Assembly: GCA_045127535.1 (NCBI GenBank) | Contig: JBGVQN010000025.1 | Span: 27,818-91,817 of the forward strand | Direction of reading: 5' to 3' | Origin: UBA2942 sp045127535 | GTDB lineage: Bacteria; Bacillota; Clostridia; Lachnospirales; Lachnospiraceae | DNA: 64,000 nt | Shown: positions 1-7,460 of the stretch, one piece after another | Layout: the number at the start of each line of letters is the position of its first letter | Numbering within the stretch: the stretch's first letter is position 1 | The notes under the pieces: model-generated | Database searches by the model: none | What the model was told of the DNA's origin: nothing | What the model saw: only the letters and a program-made list of their open reading frames with translations | Program-made: the position numbers and the translations under genes

Positions 1-26
1 TTTTGCGTCTGAATTTATTTTTATAG

Positions 27-1061
27 TTAAACTCTTTCCGCAATTTCATAAATCAATCGTTCAGTATCATTCCAGCCTAAGCATGGGTCGGTGATAGACT
101 TACCATACACATGGTTTGCGCAGCCAATCTTCTGGCTGCCGCCCTCGATATAGCTCTCGATCATAACGCCCTTTACCAGCTTGGCAATGTCAGCAGAGTG
201 CTGTCTGCTGTGCAGCACTTCCTTTACGATACGGATCTGCTCCATATACTTCTTGCCGGAGTTGGAATGGTTGGCATCTACCACGCAGGCAGGATTCTGC
301 AGATTTTTCTGATTATACATATCCATCAGCAGAGATAAGTCTTCAAAGTGATAATTTGGAATGGTCTGGCCATGCTTGTTGACAGCGCCACGCAGGATGG
401 TGTGCGTCAGCGGATTGCCTGTAGTCTGTACCTCCCAGCCACGGTAGATAAAATCATGACCGTGCTGTGCAGCTACTACAGAGTTCATCATAACAGATAA
501 GTCACCGCTGGTAGGGTTCTTCATACCTGCAGGAATGTCCATACCGCTGACAGTGAGACGGTGCTGCTGGTTCTCTACAGAACGTGCGCCGATGGCCACG
601 TAGGATAAAATATCAGACAGATAGCTCCAGTTTTCAGGATACAGCATCTCATCTGCTGCAGTCAGGCCGCTTTCCTCCATCACACGCATGTGCATCTTAC
701 GGATGGCAATGATACCAGCCAGCATATCAGGCTTCTTTTCAGGATCTGGCTGATGCACCATGCCCTTGTAGCCCTCACCGGTGGTTCTTGGCTTGTTGGT
801 GTACACACGAGGGATCAGGATCAGCTTATCCTTTACCTGCTCATTTACCTTGCTCAGTCTGGAAACATAATCGCAGACTGAATCTTCATTGTCAGCAGAG
901 CAAGGGCCAACGATTACCAGAAACTTATCGCTTTCTCCTGTAAATACCTTCTTGATCTCCGCATCCCGGGCAGCCTTTAATTGTGCTAATTCTGGTGTAA
1001 CCGGGAATTGCTCTTTGATTTCTTCAGGTGTTGGTAATTTCTTAACAAATGTGAAACCCAT
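27..1061 (-). CDS. aroF: 3-deoxy-7-phosphoheptulonate synthase (DAHP synthase, AroF/G/H type)
   Basis: Catalyses the first step of the shikimate pathway, condensing phosphoenolpyruvate with erythrose 4-phosphate in the cytoplasm. The 344-residue protein shows the class I AroFGH landmarks: GPCSADN near residue 53, PRVYTNKPRTTGEGYKG near 85-100, GARSVENQQHR near 158, and the metal-binding region VVDANHSNSGKK near 260. Length matches the family. The start is taken as the ATG at 1061 because AAGGAG lies 8 bases upstream; a TTG two codons earlier is too close to the SD. Which aromatic amino acid feeds back on it cannot be told from sequence. It is monocistronic here, with its own consensus promoter and a palindrome at the predicted transcription start. 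Confidence 0.95.
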   Translation of the reverse strand: MGFTFVKKLPTPEEIKEQFPVTPELAQLKAARDAEIKKVFTGESDKFLVIVGPCSADNEDSVCDYVSRLSKVNEQVKDKLILIPRVYTNKPRTTGEGYKGMVHQPDPEKKPDMLAGIIAIRKMHMRVMEESGLTAADEMLYPENWSYLSDILSYVAIGARSVENQQHRLTVSGMDIPAGMKNPTSGDLSVMMNSVVAAQHGHDFIYRGWEVQTTGNPLTHTILRGAVNKHGQTIPNYHFEDLSLLMDMYNQKNLQNPACVVDANHSNSGKKYMEQIRIVKEVLHSRQHSADIAKLVKGVMIESYIEGGSQKIGCANHVYGKSITDPCLGWNDTERLIYEIAERV

Positions 1062-1180
1062 AATCAATTCTCCTTTTCAAATCTATTATCATACAGCGGT
1101 CAAACCCGTTGCGTTGCATGCACCCCGGATGCAAAAAGCATCATGTGTATCTTACAGTACAGCAGGTCAGCATTCACTGC

Positions 1181-1209
1181 TGTTTGTGTTTTTTGTAAAA
1201 ACACAAACA
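1181..1209. promoter_or_regulatory. 13-bp palindrome at the aroF transcription start
   Basis: Perfect inverted repeat with arms TGTTTGTGTTTTT and AAAAACACAAACA. It begins a few bases downstream of the -10 box of the aroF promoter, so it covers the predicted +1. It could be a repressor operator or a 5'-terminal stabilising hairpin; no U-run follows, so it is not a standard terminator. Confidence 0.55.
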
Positions 1210-1214
1210 TGATA

Positions 1215-1243
1215 AGTATACGAAAAAGGGGGGGTTATGTCAA
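1215..1243 (-). promoter_or_regulatory. aroF promoter
   Basis: On the minus strand TTGACA (1238-1243) and TATACT (1215-1220) are separated by exactly 17 bases. The leader from about 1208 to 1062 is roughly 145 nt and contains no T-box consensus. Confidence 0.8.
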
Positions 1244-1361
1244 GCAATAGCCCTTGTTCCCGCTGGAAATCTTATTGGCAGATTTTATTGAAACATAAGA
1301 GGTGGCAGTAAAAAATTTTTGTCATCACCATGCCAGCTGAGCCAATGGTATCGACTTTTTC

Positions 1362-1390
1362 TTGACAAAACATCAAAAACATATTATAGT
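1362..1390 (+). promoter_or_regulatory. Promoter of the decayed ABC exporter locus
   Basis: TTGACA (1362-1367), 17-base spacer, TATAGT (1385-1390). The GTTAG-N6-CTAAC repeat at 1400-1415 covers the expected transcription start, which fits a repressor site. Confidence 0.75.
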
Positions 1391-1399
1391 TATTTGATG

Positions 1400-1415
1400 G
1401 TTAGCAGCATCTAAC
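1400..1415. promoter_or_regulatory. Operator-like inverted repeat, copy 1
   Basis: GTTAG-CAGCAT-CTAAC, perfect 5-bp arms. First of four 16-bp copies within 500 bp upstream of the metal/haem uptake operon. It lies directly downstream of a consensus promoter. Confidence 0.6.
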
Positions 1416-1445
1416 TTACAGGCATTGCATAATTTAGAACATATA

Positions 1446-1461
1446 GTTAACAACTGCTAAC
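1446..1461. promoter_or_regulatory. Operator-like inverted repeat, copy 2
   Basis: GTTAA-CAACTG-CTAAC, one mismatch to the consensus left arm. It sits between the promoter at 1362-1390 and the GTG start of the decayed ABC gene. Confidence 0.5.
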
Positions 1462-1482
1462 TGATGAACGGAGGAATACGAT

Positions 1483-1664
1483 GTGTCGATCGTAGAATTT
1501 AAAGATGTAACCCGTGTATATACTACAGGCGACCACGAACTGAAAGCACTTGACGACGTGAATTTTACTTTAGATGAGGAAAAGTGTCATTGCTTGTGGG
1601 ATTTATGGTGGCAAGAAAGAATAAGAAAATTGATATGGTCGAGGCTCTGAAGGGAGCGGAATAA
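1483..1664 (+). pseudogene. Deletion scar of an ABC-exporter operon: ATPase N-terminus joined to FtsX-type permease C-terminus
   Basis: A GTG at 1483 with GGAGG upstream opens a frame reading MSIVEFKDVTRVYTTGDHEL and on to about residue 32, a typical start of a LolD/MacB-type ABC ATPase. It stops resembling the family before the Walker A motif. From about 1581 a different frame reads SLLVGFMVARKNKKIDMVEA followed by LKGAE and a stop at 1662-1664, the usual C-terminal tail of a MacB/FtsX-like permease. The simplest reading is one deletion that removed most of both genes and fused the two ends out of frame. Promoter, SD and terminator-like hairpin remain, so a short RNA may still be made. No function is expected from the peptide. 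Confidence 0.8.
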
Positions 1665-1682
1665 CTTTTGTTTAGATAAGGC

Positions 1683-1712
1683 AAAAGCCTATCCGTGATT
1701 GGATAGGCTTTT
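1683..1712 (+). terminator. Terminator-like hairpin after the decayed ABC locus
   Basis: Arms AAAAGCCTATCC (1683-1694) and GGATAGGCTTTT (1701-1712), a 12-bp stem ending in a short T-run. Positioned 20 bases after the permease stop codon, as expected for the original operon terminator. Confidence 0.75.
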
Positions 1713-1761
1713 GATTTAGGCGTTTACAGATTACAGCTTGCTGTTTTTTGTTTCTTAATGC

Positions 1762-1777
1762 GTTAGCATAGGCTAAC
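1762..1777. promoter_or_regulatory. Operator-like inverted repeat, copy 3
   Basis: GTTAGC-ATAG-GCTAAC, perfect 6-bp arms. Lies in the leader region between the terminator at 1712 and the ECF operon. No clear -35/-10 pair could be assigned around it. Confidence 0.55.
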
Positions 1778-1884
1778 TTTCGCTGTCCAATTGGAACGAT
1801 AGTAACAAATTGGGACAGACGAAGAAAAATTTTTCTGATAAGATTTACGCCGAAGGTGCAAAGCACTTTTTATTTTGACAACAG

Positions 1885-1900
1885 GTTAGATAACACTAAC
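1885..1900. promoter_or_regulatory. Operator-like inverted repeat, copy 4
   Basis: GTTAG-ATAACA-CTAAC, perfect 5-bp arms, ending 7 bases before the SD (GAGGAGG, 1908-1914) of the first ECF gene. A bound regulator would block transcription into, or translation start of, the uptake operon. Confidence 0.6.
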
Positions 1901-1920
1901 AAAAAAAGAGGAGGATTATG

Positions 1921-2526
1921 ATGTCTACAAACCACAAGTCAAAAGGATTAAAAGGGCGTGATCTGATATCCATTGGTATTTATTCCGCTATTTACTTTGT
2001 CATTAACTTTGCATGTATGCTGATCAGTGGTTTTCATCCACTCATATGGATTCTGATGCCTGCGCTTATTGGTCTCCTTGGAGCAACGCCATATATGCTG
2101 ATGTGCAGCAAGGTGAAAAAACCGGGAGCAGTACTTATTATGGGGCTGATTGTTGGATTGATCTATTTTGTAACCGGGCAATTTACAATTTACATTATGA
2201 TAGCTTTTGTGATTGGCTGTGCGCTGGCAGAACTATTCCGCTATTTAACAACATACGGCAGCTTTTTTGGAAATACATTGGCTTTTGCAGGATTTTCCTT
2301 GGGAATGATAGGCTCTCCTTTGCCGATCTGGGTGATGAGAGAAAGCTTTTTTGCACAGATTACGGAACAGGGAATGTCACAGGACTATGTAGATACATTA
2401 GCAGCAGTATCATCGAACGGTATGCTGGTGGTAATGATTGTAGCAACGGTTCTGTGTGCATTGGCAGGAGCAGCCATTAGTAAGGGATTGTTCAAAAAGC
2501 ATTTTGCTAAGGCTGGTGTAGTTTAA
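1921..2526 (+). CDS. ECF transporter substrate-binding (S) component, Trep_Strep/TIGR02185-like
   Basis: Integral membrane substrate-capture subunit of an energy-coupling-factor importer. The roughly 201-residue protein has five or six hydrophobic stretches and begins with a short basic tail (KGLKGRD) leading into a first membrane helix. It resembles the Trep_Strep family of small S components. It is first in a six-gene operon followed by T and A subunits, an AraC regulator and two ABC proteins. GAGGAGG is 6 bases before the ATG at 1921, favouring it over the ATG at 1918. Substrate is not readable from sequence. The downstream IrtAB/YbtPQ-like pair and the metalloregulator-like operators suggest haem or a metallophore. 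ECF importers of haem are known in other Gram-positive bacteria. Confidence 0.8.
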   Translation: MSTNHKSKGLKGRDLISIGIYSAIYFVINFACMLISGFHPLIWILMPALIGLLGATPYMLMCSKVKKPGAVLIMGLIVGLIYFVTGQFTIYIMIAFVIGCALAELFRYLTTYGSFFGNTLAFAGFSLGMIGSPLPIWVMRESFFAQITEQGMSQDYVDTLAAVSSNGMLVVMIVATVLCALAGAAISKGLFKKHFAKAGVV

Positions 2527-2527
2527 A

Positions 2528-3196
2528 ATGCAGCAGGAAGTAAGGAAGATAGATCCCCGTACAGGCATTGGTCTAGTATTGGCAGCAAATGTGATCGCAT
2601 TTGCGCAAGATTGTCTTTTCGTGGAAATTGGCTGGCTTGTAGCAGTGGCAATTTTAATGATGATGAGCGGCAGAAGCATTTCGGCAGTTAAATGGTTGTT
2701 TGCCTTTGGAGCAGTAATTTATCTGCAATGGTATATCCTTCCAGTGTCGCCGAAAATGATAGCGACCAGTTTTTCTATTTTTGCCAATTATACCAGAAAG
2801 CTTTTTTCATGTCTGATGGCAGGCAGTTTGATGATACATACATTAAGCATGAGGGAAATGATTGTAGGAATGCGTAAACTTCGCGTCCCTCAAAAATTGA
2901 TCATACCCATTTCCGTTACATTACGGTATTTTCCAGCAATTCAGGAAGAGACCAGACATATACGGGATGCTATGAAGCTGCGTAATGTAAGAGGATTAGA
3001 TAAGGCAGAGGCTTTCATAGTGCCCTTGCTGATGTCTGCCACAACCACAGCAGAGGAATTGTCTGCAGCGGCAGTTACCCGTGGTATTGAAAACCCGGTT
3101 GAAAAGACAAGTTTGATTGTGTTACGAATGAAAGCATTGGACTGGGTGTGTCTGTTCACTGCACTGGTATTTGCCATTTTGGCTGTGATTTTATAG
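2528..3196 (+). CDS. ECF transporter transmembrane (T) component, CbiQ/EcfT family
   Basis: Membrane scaffold that couples the S component to the ATPase dimer. 222 residues with hydrophobic helices at the N-terminus and at the far C-terminus. The coupling region carries DAMKLRNVRG near 147 and SAAAVTRGIENP near 178, matching the two Ala-Arg-Gly-type coupling helices of EcfT. The start codon comes one base after the stop of the S gene. No strong SD of its own is visible, so translation is probably coupled. The ATPase gene follows 10 bases downstream. Confidence 0.85.
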   Translation: MQQEVRKIDPRTGIGLVLAANVIAFAQDCLFVEIGWLVAVAILMMMSGRSISAVKWLFAFGAVIYLQWYILPVSPKMIATSFSIFANYTRKLFSCLMAGSLMIHTLSMREMIVGMRKLRVPQKLIIPISVTLRYFPAIQEETRHIRDAMKLRNVRGLDKAEAFIVPLLMSATTTAEELSAAAVTRGIENPVEKTSLIVLRMKALDWVCLFTALVFAILAVIL

Positions 3197-3206
3197 GGGG
3201 TGGCGG

Positions 3207-4613
3207 ATGATTCAAATAGAGAATGTTTCTTTTTCTTATAAAAAGCAGGAGGAAACCTTACACAATATTGATTTGAAGGTGAAAAGAGGAGAATGTATCC
3301 TGCTATGTGGAGAAAGCGGCTGTGGAAAAACGACTGTAACGAAGCTGATCAATGGTTTGATTCCCCATTTTACAGAAGATGCCATTTTACAAGGAACTGT
3401 GAAAGTGGATCATCTTTCCGTAGCTGAAACCGAGATGTATGAATTGGCAAAGCATATCGGCTCTGTATTTCAGAATCCAAAAAGTCAGTTTTTTCATTTG
3501 GATACCGACAGTGAGCTGGCATTTGGATTGGAGAACGATGGCGTGCCACCGGAAGTGATGAAAGCCAGAATCGAAGAAACGGTACAGAATCTTGGGATTC
3601 AAAATCTTCTGCACAGAAATGTATTTTCACTTTCTGGTGGAGAAAAACAGACCTTAGCATTTGCCAGCGTTTATGCTATGAGTCCGGCCATTTATGTACT
3701 GGATGAGCCGTCAGCAAATCTGGATGTAAGATCTGTAGAAAGACTTAGGCAGCAGATTCATTTGTTGAAGGAGCAGGGAAATACCATAATCATTGCAGAG
3801 CACAGACTATACTTTCTGTCAGATCTGATTGACAGAGCCGTGTACTTTCAGAATGGGAGAAGCGTGTACATATTTTCCGGTGAGGAATTTCGGAGACTGA
3901 AAGAGAAAGAACGCCAGGAAATGGGACTTCGGGAGCTTAGTCAGACAAAGCTTTCTCTTCCGGAAGCAAGGCATACAGATAATGGGAAGGGACTCTTTCT
4001 AGAAAGTCTGAATTGCGGTTATGGAAAAGAACCCTCGATGATACAGAATCTTTCCTTTGCAGCACTTCCGGGAGAGGTGCTTGCCATAACAGGAGACAAC
4101 GGAGCAGGGAAAACCACCTTGACCAGATGCCTGTGTGGATTGTTGAAGGAGAGAAGCGGAAAGATTGCTTTTCATGGGCAACAGTTGAAAGCAAAGCAAA
4201 GACAGAAAAAATGCTTTTTAGTCATGCAGGATGTAAATCACCAGTTGTTTTATGACAGTGTATGGAATGAGTGTGAGCAGGCTGGAGATTGCAATACAGA
4301 ACAAATAGAAGAAGTATTACAGAAATTTGATTTGCTTGATTTTAAGGAGCGGCATCCAATGGCGCTTTCTGGTGGACAGAAGCAAAGACTGGCAGTTGCT
4401 ACGGCACTGATATCAGGAAAAGAGATTTTGATCTTTGATGAACCTACCAGTGGATTGGATTATCGTCATATGCAGGAAGTTGGTCAGGTAATTCGTGAAT
4501 TAGCAGGCCAGGGAAAGATTGTAATTGTGGTATCCCATGATCATGAATTTATGCAGACAGCCTGTGACCGCATCTTGGTTGTAGAACGCATGGGAGGCAG
4601 TAGTGATGAATAA
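3207..4613 (+). CDS. ECF transporter ATPase, fused A1-A2 subunit
   Basis: Provides ATP hydrolysis for the ECF importer. The 468-residue protein is a tandem fusion of two ABC ATPase domains. Domain 1 has Walker A GESGCGKT (35-42), Q-loop at FQNP (88-91), signature LSGGE (142-146) and Walker B leading to DEPSA (166-170). Domain 2 has Walker A GDNGAGKT (296-303), signature LSGGQ (387-391) and DEPTS from 411. Both catalytic sites look intact. Such single-chain EcfA1A2 proteins are typical of dedicated (group I-like) ECF transporters rather than the shared cassette. The gene overlaps the start of the AraC regulator, so the whole set is one transcript. Confidence 0.9.
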   Translation: MIQIENVSFSYKKQEETLHNIDLKVKRGECILLCGESGCGKTTVTKLINGLIPHFTEDAILQGTVKVDHLSVAETEMYELAKHIGSVFQNPKSQFFHLDTDSELAFGLENDGVPPEVMKARIEETVQNLGIQNLLHRNVFSLSGGEKQTLAFASVYAMSPAIYVLDEPSANLDVRSVERLRQQIHLLKEQGNTIIIAEHRLYFLSDLIDRAVYFQNGRSVYIFSGEEFRRLKEKERQEMGLRELSQTKLSLPEARHTDNGKGLFLESLNCGYGKEPSMIQNLSFAALPGEVLAITGDNGAGKTTLTRCLCGLLKERSGKIAFHGQQLKAKQRQKKCFLVMQDVNHQLFYDSVWNECEQAGDCNTEQIEEVLQKFDLLDFKERHPMALSGGQKQRLAVATALISGKEILIFDEPTSGLDYRHMQEVGQVIRELAGQGKIVIVVSHDHEFMQTACDRILVVERMGGSSDE

Positions 4614-5553
4614 ATACGCTGAGAGGTGTCCGGGAGTATCTCTTCTGGCACAAAGTGACGGATGCAGCGTCTATCAGTTTCGCAGTGAAACAGGAGAAGG
4701 CACTATTACTATGTATGATGTGTTCCCGGGAGTGATGCTGGCATATAATGATTTTCATATGCAATATTATGATTCTCAGTATGTTCCAGGTGATGATTTG
4801 TTTTGCATCGATCATTGCAGGGAAGGCAGAATGGAGTGTCCTGCAAGCAAAGATGCCTATTCCTATGTGGAAGCCGGTGATTTGAAGCTGGACAGAAGAT
4901 TGTCACATCAGGGACGCTTTGAAATGCCATTAACGCATTATCATGGAGCGATGATTGGCATTGACCTTGGGATTGCATGCAAAAGCCTGCCTGAAGAAAT
5001 CAAGGATTTTCCAGTAGATTTAAAGGTACTGCAGCAAAAATTTTGTAGTGGAATATATCCAATGGTTCTCCATGGAGAGAAATCCATTGAACATATTTTT
5101 AGTGAATTGTATGCAGTTCCACAAAAAATCAAACGTCCTTATTTCAAAATAAAAATACTGGAATTATTGCTGTATTTGGATGCGTTGGAATTACCGGATT
5201 CTCCCCATGAAAAGCCTTATTTTTACAAAACACAGGTAGAAAAAGTAAAAGCAATACAGGAATTTTTGACACAGCATATAGATGAGAATTACACACAGGA
5301 AGAGCTTTCCGCAAGGTTTGATATTCCTTTGACAGCTATGAAACAATGTTTTAAATCTGTTTATGGTTCTACCATTGCGGGCTGGCTTTTACAGTATCGT
5401 ATGAACTATGCAGCGGTGCAGCTGAGAAAGAACAGAGAGATTCGTGTAGCGGAAATTGCAGGACAGGTTGGGTATGACAGTCCAAGCAAATTTGCCATTG
5501 CCTTCCGTAAAATTATGGGAATGTCACCAACGGAGTATCGGGGAAGGATATGA
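4606..5553 (+). CDS. AraC-family transcriptional regulator
   Basis: Predicted cytoplasmic DNA-binding regulator of the uptake operon it sits in. About 315 residues: an N-terminal sensory half without a recognisable domain, and a C-terminal AraC double helix-turn-helix from about residue 213 (AIQEFLTQHIDENYTQEEL, then IRVAEIAGQVGYDSPSKFAI and the terminal GMSPTEYRGRI). The start overlaps the ATPase stop; both GTG 4603 and ATG 4606 are possible after the SD GGGAGG, and ATG is preferred. The same arrangement (AraC protein beside two IrtAB/YbtPQ-like ABC genes) is found in siderophore loci, where the regulator senses the siderophore. That role is inferred here. Confidence 0.85.
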   Translation: MNKYAERCPGVSLLAQSDGCSVYQFRSETGEGTITMYDVFPGVMLAYNDFHMQYYDSQYVPGDDLFCIDHCREGRMECPASKDAYSYVEAGDLKLDRRLSHQGRFEMPLTHYHGAMIGIDLGIACKSLPEEIKDFPVDLKVLQQKFCSGIYPMVLHGEKSIEHIFSELYAVPQKIKRPYFKIKILELLLYLDALELPDSPHEKPYFYKTQVEKVKAIQEFLTQHIDENYTQEELSARFDIPLTAMKQCFKSVYGSTIAGWLLQYRMNYAAVQLRKNREIRVAEIAGQVGYDSPSKFAIAFRKIMGMSPTEYRGRI

Positions 5554-5561
5554 TTTCAATT

Positions 5562-5661
5562 ATTCAGAGCCATGGGGATTAAGGAGAGCCTTGTAGAGGC
5601 GATTTTGCAAATGGGCTCTGAATCGTTTTATTTGAAAGGAAATGAGGCGTTCATTTTATGA
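5562..5661 (+). other. Intercistronic hairpin with a possible 29-codon ORF
   Basis: Between the AraC gene and the first ABC gene, ATTCAGAGCC (5562-5571) pairs with GGCTCTGAAT (5614-5623), followed by CGTTTTATTT, so the segment may attenuate transcription or set mRNA stability. It also holds a small frame, ATG 5572 to TGA 5659-5661 (MGIKESLVEAILQMGSESFY, then LKGNEAFIL), whose stop overlaps the ATG of the next gene (5658). No good SD precedes it. It may be a coupling cistron or chance. Confidence 0.35.
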
Positions 5662-7460
5662 ATACAGAAACAAAACAAAAGAGCTGGCTATCCAGTCTTT
5701 TGCGTTATACTGAAGGAAGCAGGGGAGAATTGATTGCATCAATCATTTTATCTGTTATCAGTGTGGTTTGTGGACTGATTCCTTATTATTGCGTATATCG
5801 TATGATTATGCTATATGTGACAGATGCACTCACAGTAACGCAGATCTTGCATTGGTGTATTATTGCAGAAATCTTTTATCTGATTAAAGTTGGCTTTTTT
5901 GGAATTTCAACAGGATTATCTCATCATGTAGCTTACTATGTATTGGAAAAACTGAGAAACAGAGTTGCAGACCGTTTGCTGCATGCGCCATTAGGCGAGG
6001 TCACAGCACATTCTATCGGAGAGATCAAGAGTGTAATGGTGGATAAAATTGAGGATATTGAGCCGCCGCTGGCTCATATGGTTCCGGAGGGCTCCGGGCA
6101 TCTGCTTCTCCCGGTTGTAAGCTTTGTGGCGCTTTTACTGATTGACTGGCGGGTGGCACTTGCTTCTCTTGCATTTACGCCTTTATCCCTTATCTGTATG
6201 ATGATAACCTTCCAGATAAGTGGAAAGAATTTTGAACAGTATGCAAAGTCCAATGCGTATATGAACAGCACCATTGTAGAGTATATTGAAGGAATTGAAG
6301 TCATTAAAGCTTTCGGCAGAGCAGGGATATCTTATGAAAAATATGCCAATGCCATTACAGACTATAAGACCTTTGTTATGAAGTGGTTGTCTTCTACATG
6401 GGTAACCATGAAGCTTGCGTTTGCTCTTTTTCCATCTACCTTACTTGGTGTATTACCTGTAAGTTTATGGCTGGCAAGTAAAGGAGCTGTTACAGCACCA
6501 AAGGCAGCACTGTGTGCTATGCTGTCATTATCCATGGTAAGTTCTCTTGCAAAACTGGAAGTTTTCTCAGAAAGTATCCGTCAGGTAAAAGAAACTGTGG
6601 AGAATCTGCAGGGATTCTTGGAACTGCCTAAACTGCCTGAGCCGAAAGAAAATGCGAAGCTTCAGGGATATGAAGTGAAGGTAAACAATGTATGCTTTTC
6701 CTACACAGGAAAGAAGGAAAATGAAGTGCTGCATGGAATCAGCTTGACCATGAAGCAGGGAAGCTTTACCGCATTGGTAGGACCTTCCGGAAGTGGAAAA
6801 TCTACAGCAGCGAAATTGATTGCCCGCTTCTGGGATGTTTCATCAGGAGAAATTTCTATCGGAGGGGTGAATATAAAAGATATGCCCCTTACTCAGCTGG
6901 CAGATACAGTCAGCTTTGTGGCGCAGGACAATTTCCTGTTTCGTTGCTCACTAAAAGAAAATATCCGTTTAGGAAATCCGAAAGCAACGGATGAAGAAGT
7001 ATACGCAGCTGCAAGAGCAGCCCAGTGTGAAGAATTTATTTTAAAACTGCCTGATGGCTATGATACGCCTGCCGGAGAAGCCGGTAAGCGGCTTTCAGGA
7101 GGAGAAAAACAGAGAATTGCCATTGCCAGAATGATGCTGAAAAATGCACCCATAGTCATTCTGGACGAGGCTACGGCTTTTACAGACCCGGAAAATGAAG
7201 AAAAATTGCAGCAAAGTATTAATGAACTGACCAAGGGAAAGACACTTCTTGTCATTGCACACCGCCTTTCTACTATCCGTCAGGCAGATAATATTGTGGT
7301 GCTTGAGAAGGGAAGTATTGCAGCCCAGGGAACGCAGGAAGAGCTTATACAGACCTGTCCGCTGTATAAAAAAATGTGGCAGGCACATATTGGTGCAAAA
7401 GCTTGGGCAGTAGGAAAGGAGGAGGTGCAGTATGTTCAAAACAGTAAAGCGTATGATTAA
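5658..7460 (+). CDS. ABC transporter, fused permease-ATPase (IrtA/YbtP-like half)
   Basis: 600 residues. An N-terminal six-helix exporter-fold membrane domain spans roughly residues 20-300. A C-terminal ATPase has Walker A GPSGSGKST near 375, signature LSGGEKQRIAIARMML near 478 and Walker B ILDEATAFTDPENE. It pairs with the overlapping downstream gene as a heterodimer. Exporter-fold heterodimers beside AraC regulators (YbtPQ, IrtAB) import ferric siderophores or act on metallophores. Because this pair follows an ECF importer, metal or haem handling is the best inference. Drug export is an alternative, since the fold alone does not set direction. Confidence 0.85.
   Translation: MNTETKQKSWLSSLLRYTEGSRGELIASIILSVISVVCGLIPYYCVYRMIMLYVTDALTVTQILHWCIIAEIFYLIKVGFFGISTGLSHHVAYYVLEKLRNRVADRLLHAPLGEVTAHSIGEIKSVMVDKIEDIEPPLAHMVPEGSGHLLLPVVSFVALLLIDWRVALASLAFTPLSLICMMITFQISGKNFEQYAKSNAYMNSTIVEYIEGIEVIKAFGRAGISYEKYANAITDYKTFVMKWLSSTWVTMKLAFALFPSTLLGVLPVSLWLASKGAVTAPKAALCAMLSLSMVSSLAKLEVFSESIRQVKETVENLQGFLELPKLPEPKENAKLQGYEVKVNNVCFSYTGKKENEVLHGISLTMKQGSFTALVGPSGSGKSTAAKLIARFWDVSSGEISIGGVNIKDMPLTQLADTVSFVAQDNFLFRCSLKENIRLGNPKATDEEVYAAARAAQCEEFILKLPDGYDTPAGEAGKRLSGGEKQRIAIARMMLKNAPIVILDEATAFTDPENEEKLQQSINELTKGKTLLVIAHRLSTIRQADNIVVLEKGSIAAQGTQEELIQTCPLYKKMWQAHIGAKAWAVGKEEVQYVQNSKAYD

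Noticed and set aside
1672..1866. 64-codon minus-strand frame
   Set aside because: Overlaps a terminator and an operator copy, has no SD and no recognisable protein features.
1869..1903. TTGACA at 1875-1880 as the -35 box of the ECF operon
   Set aside because: No -10 hexamer at 16-18 bases; a start there would also leave no room before the SD.
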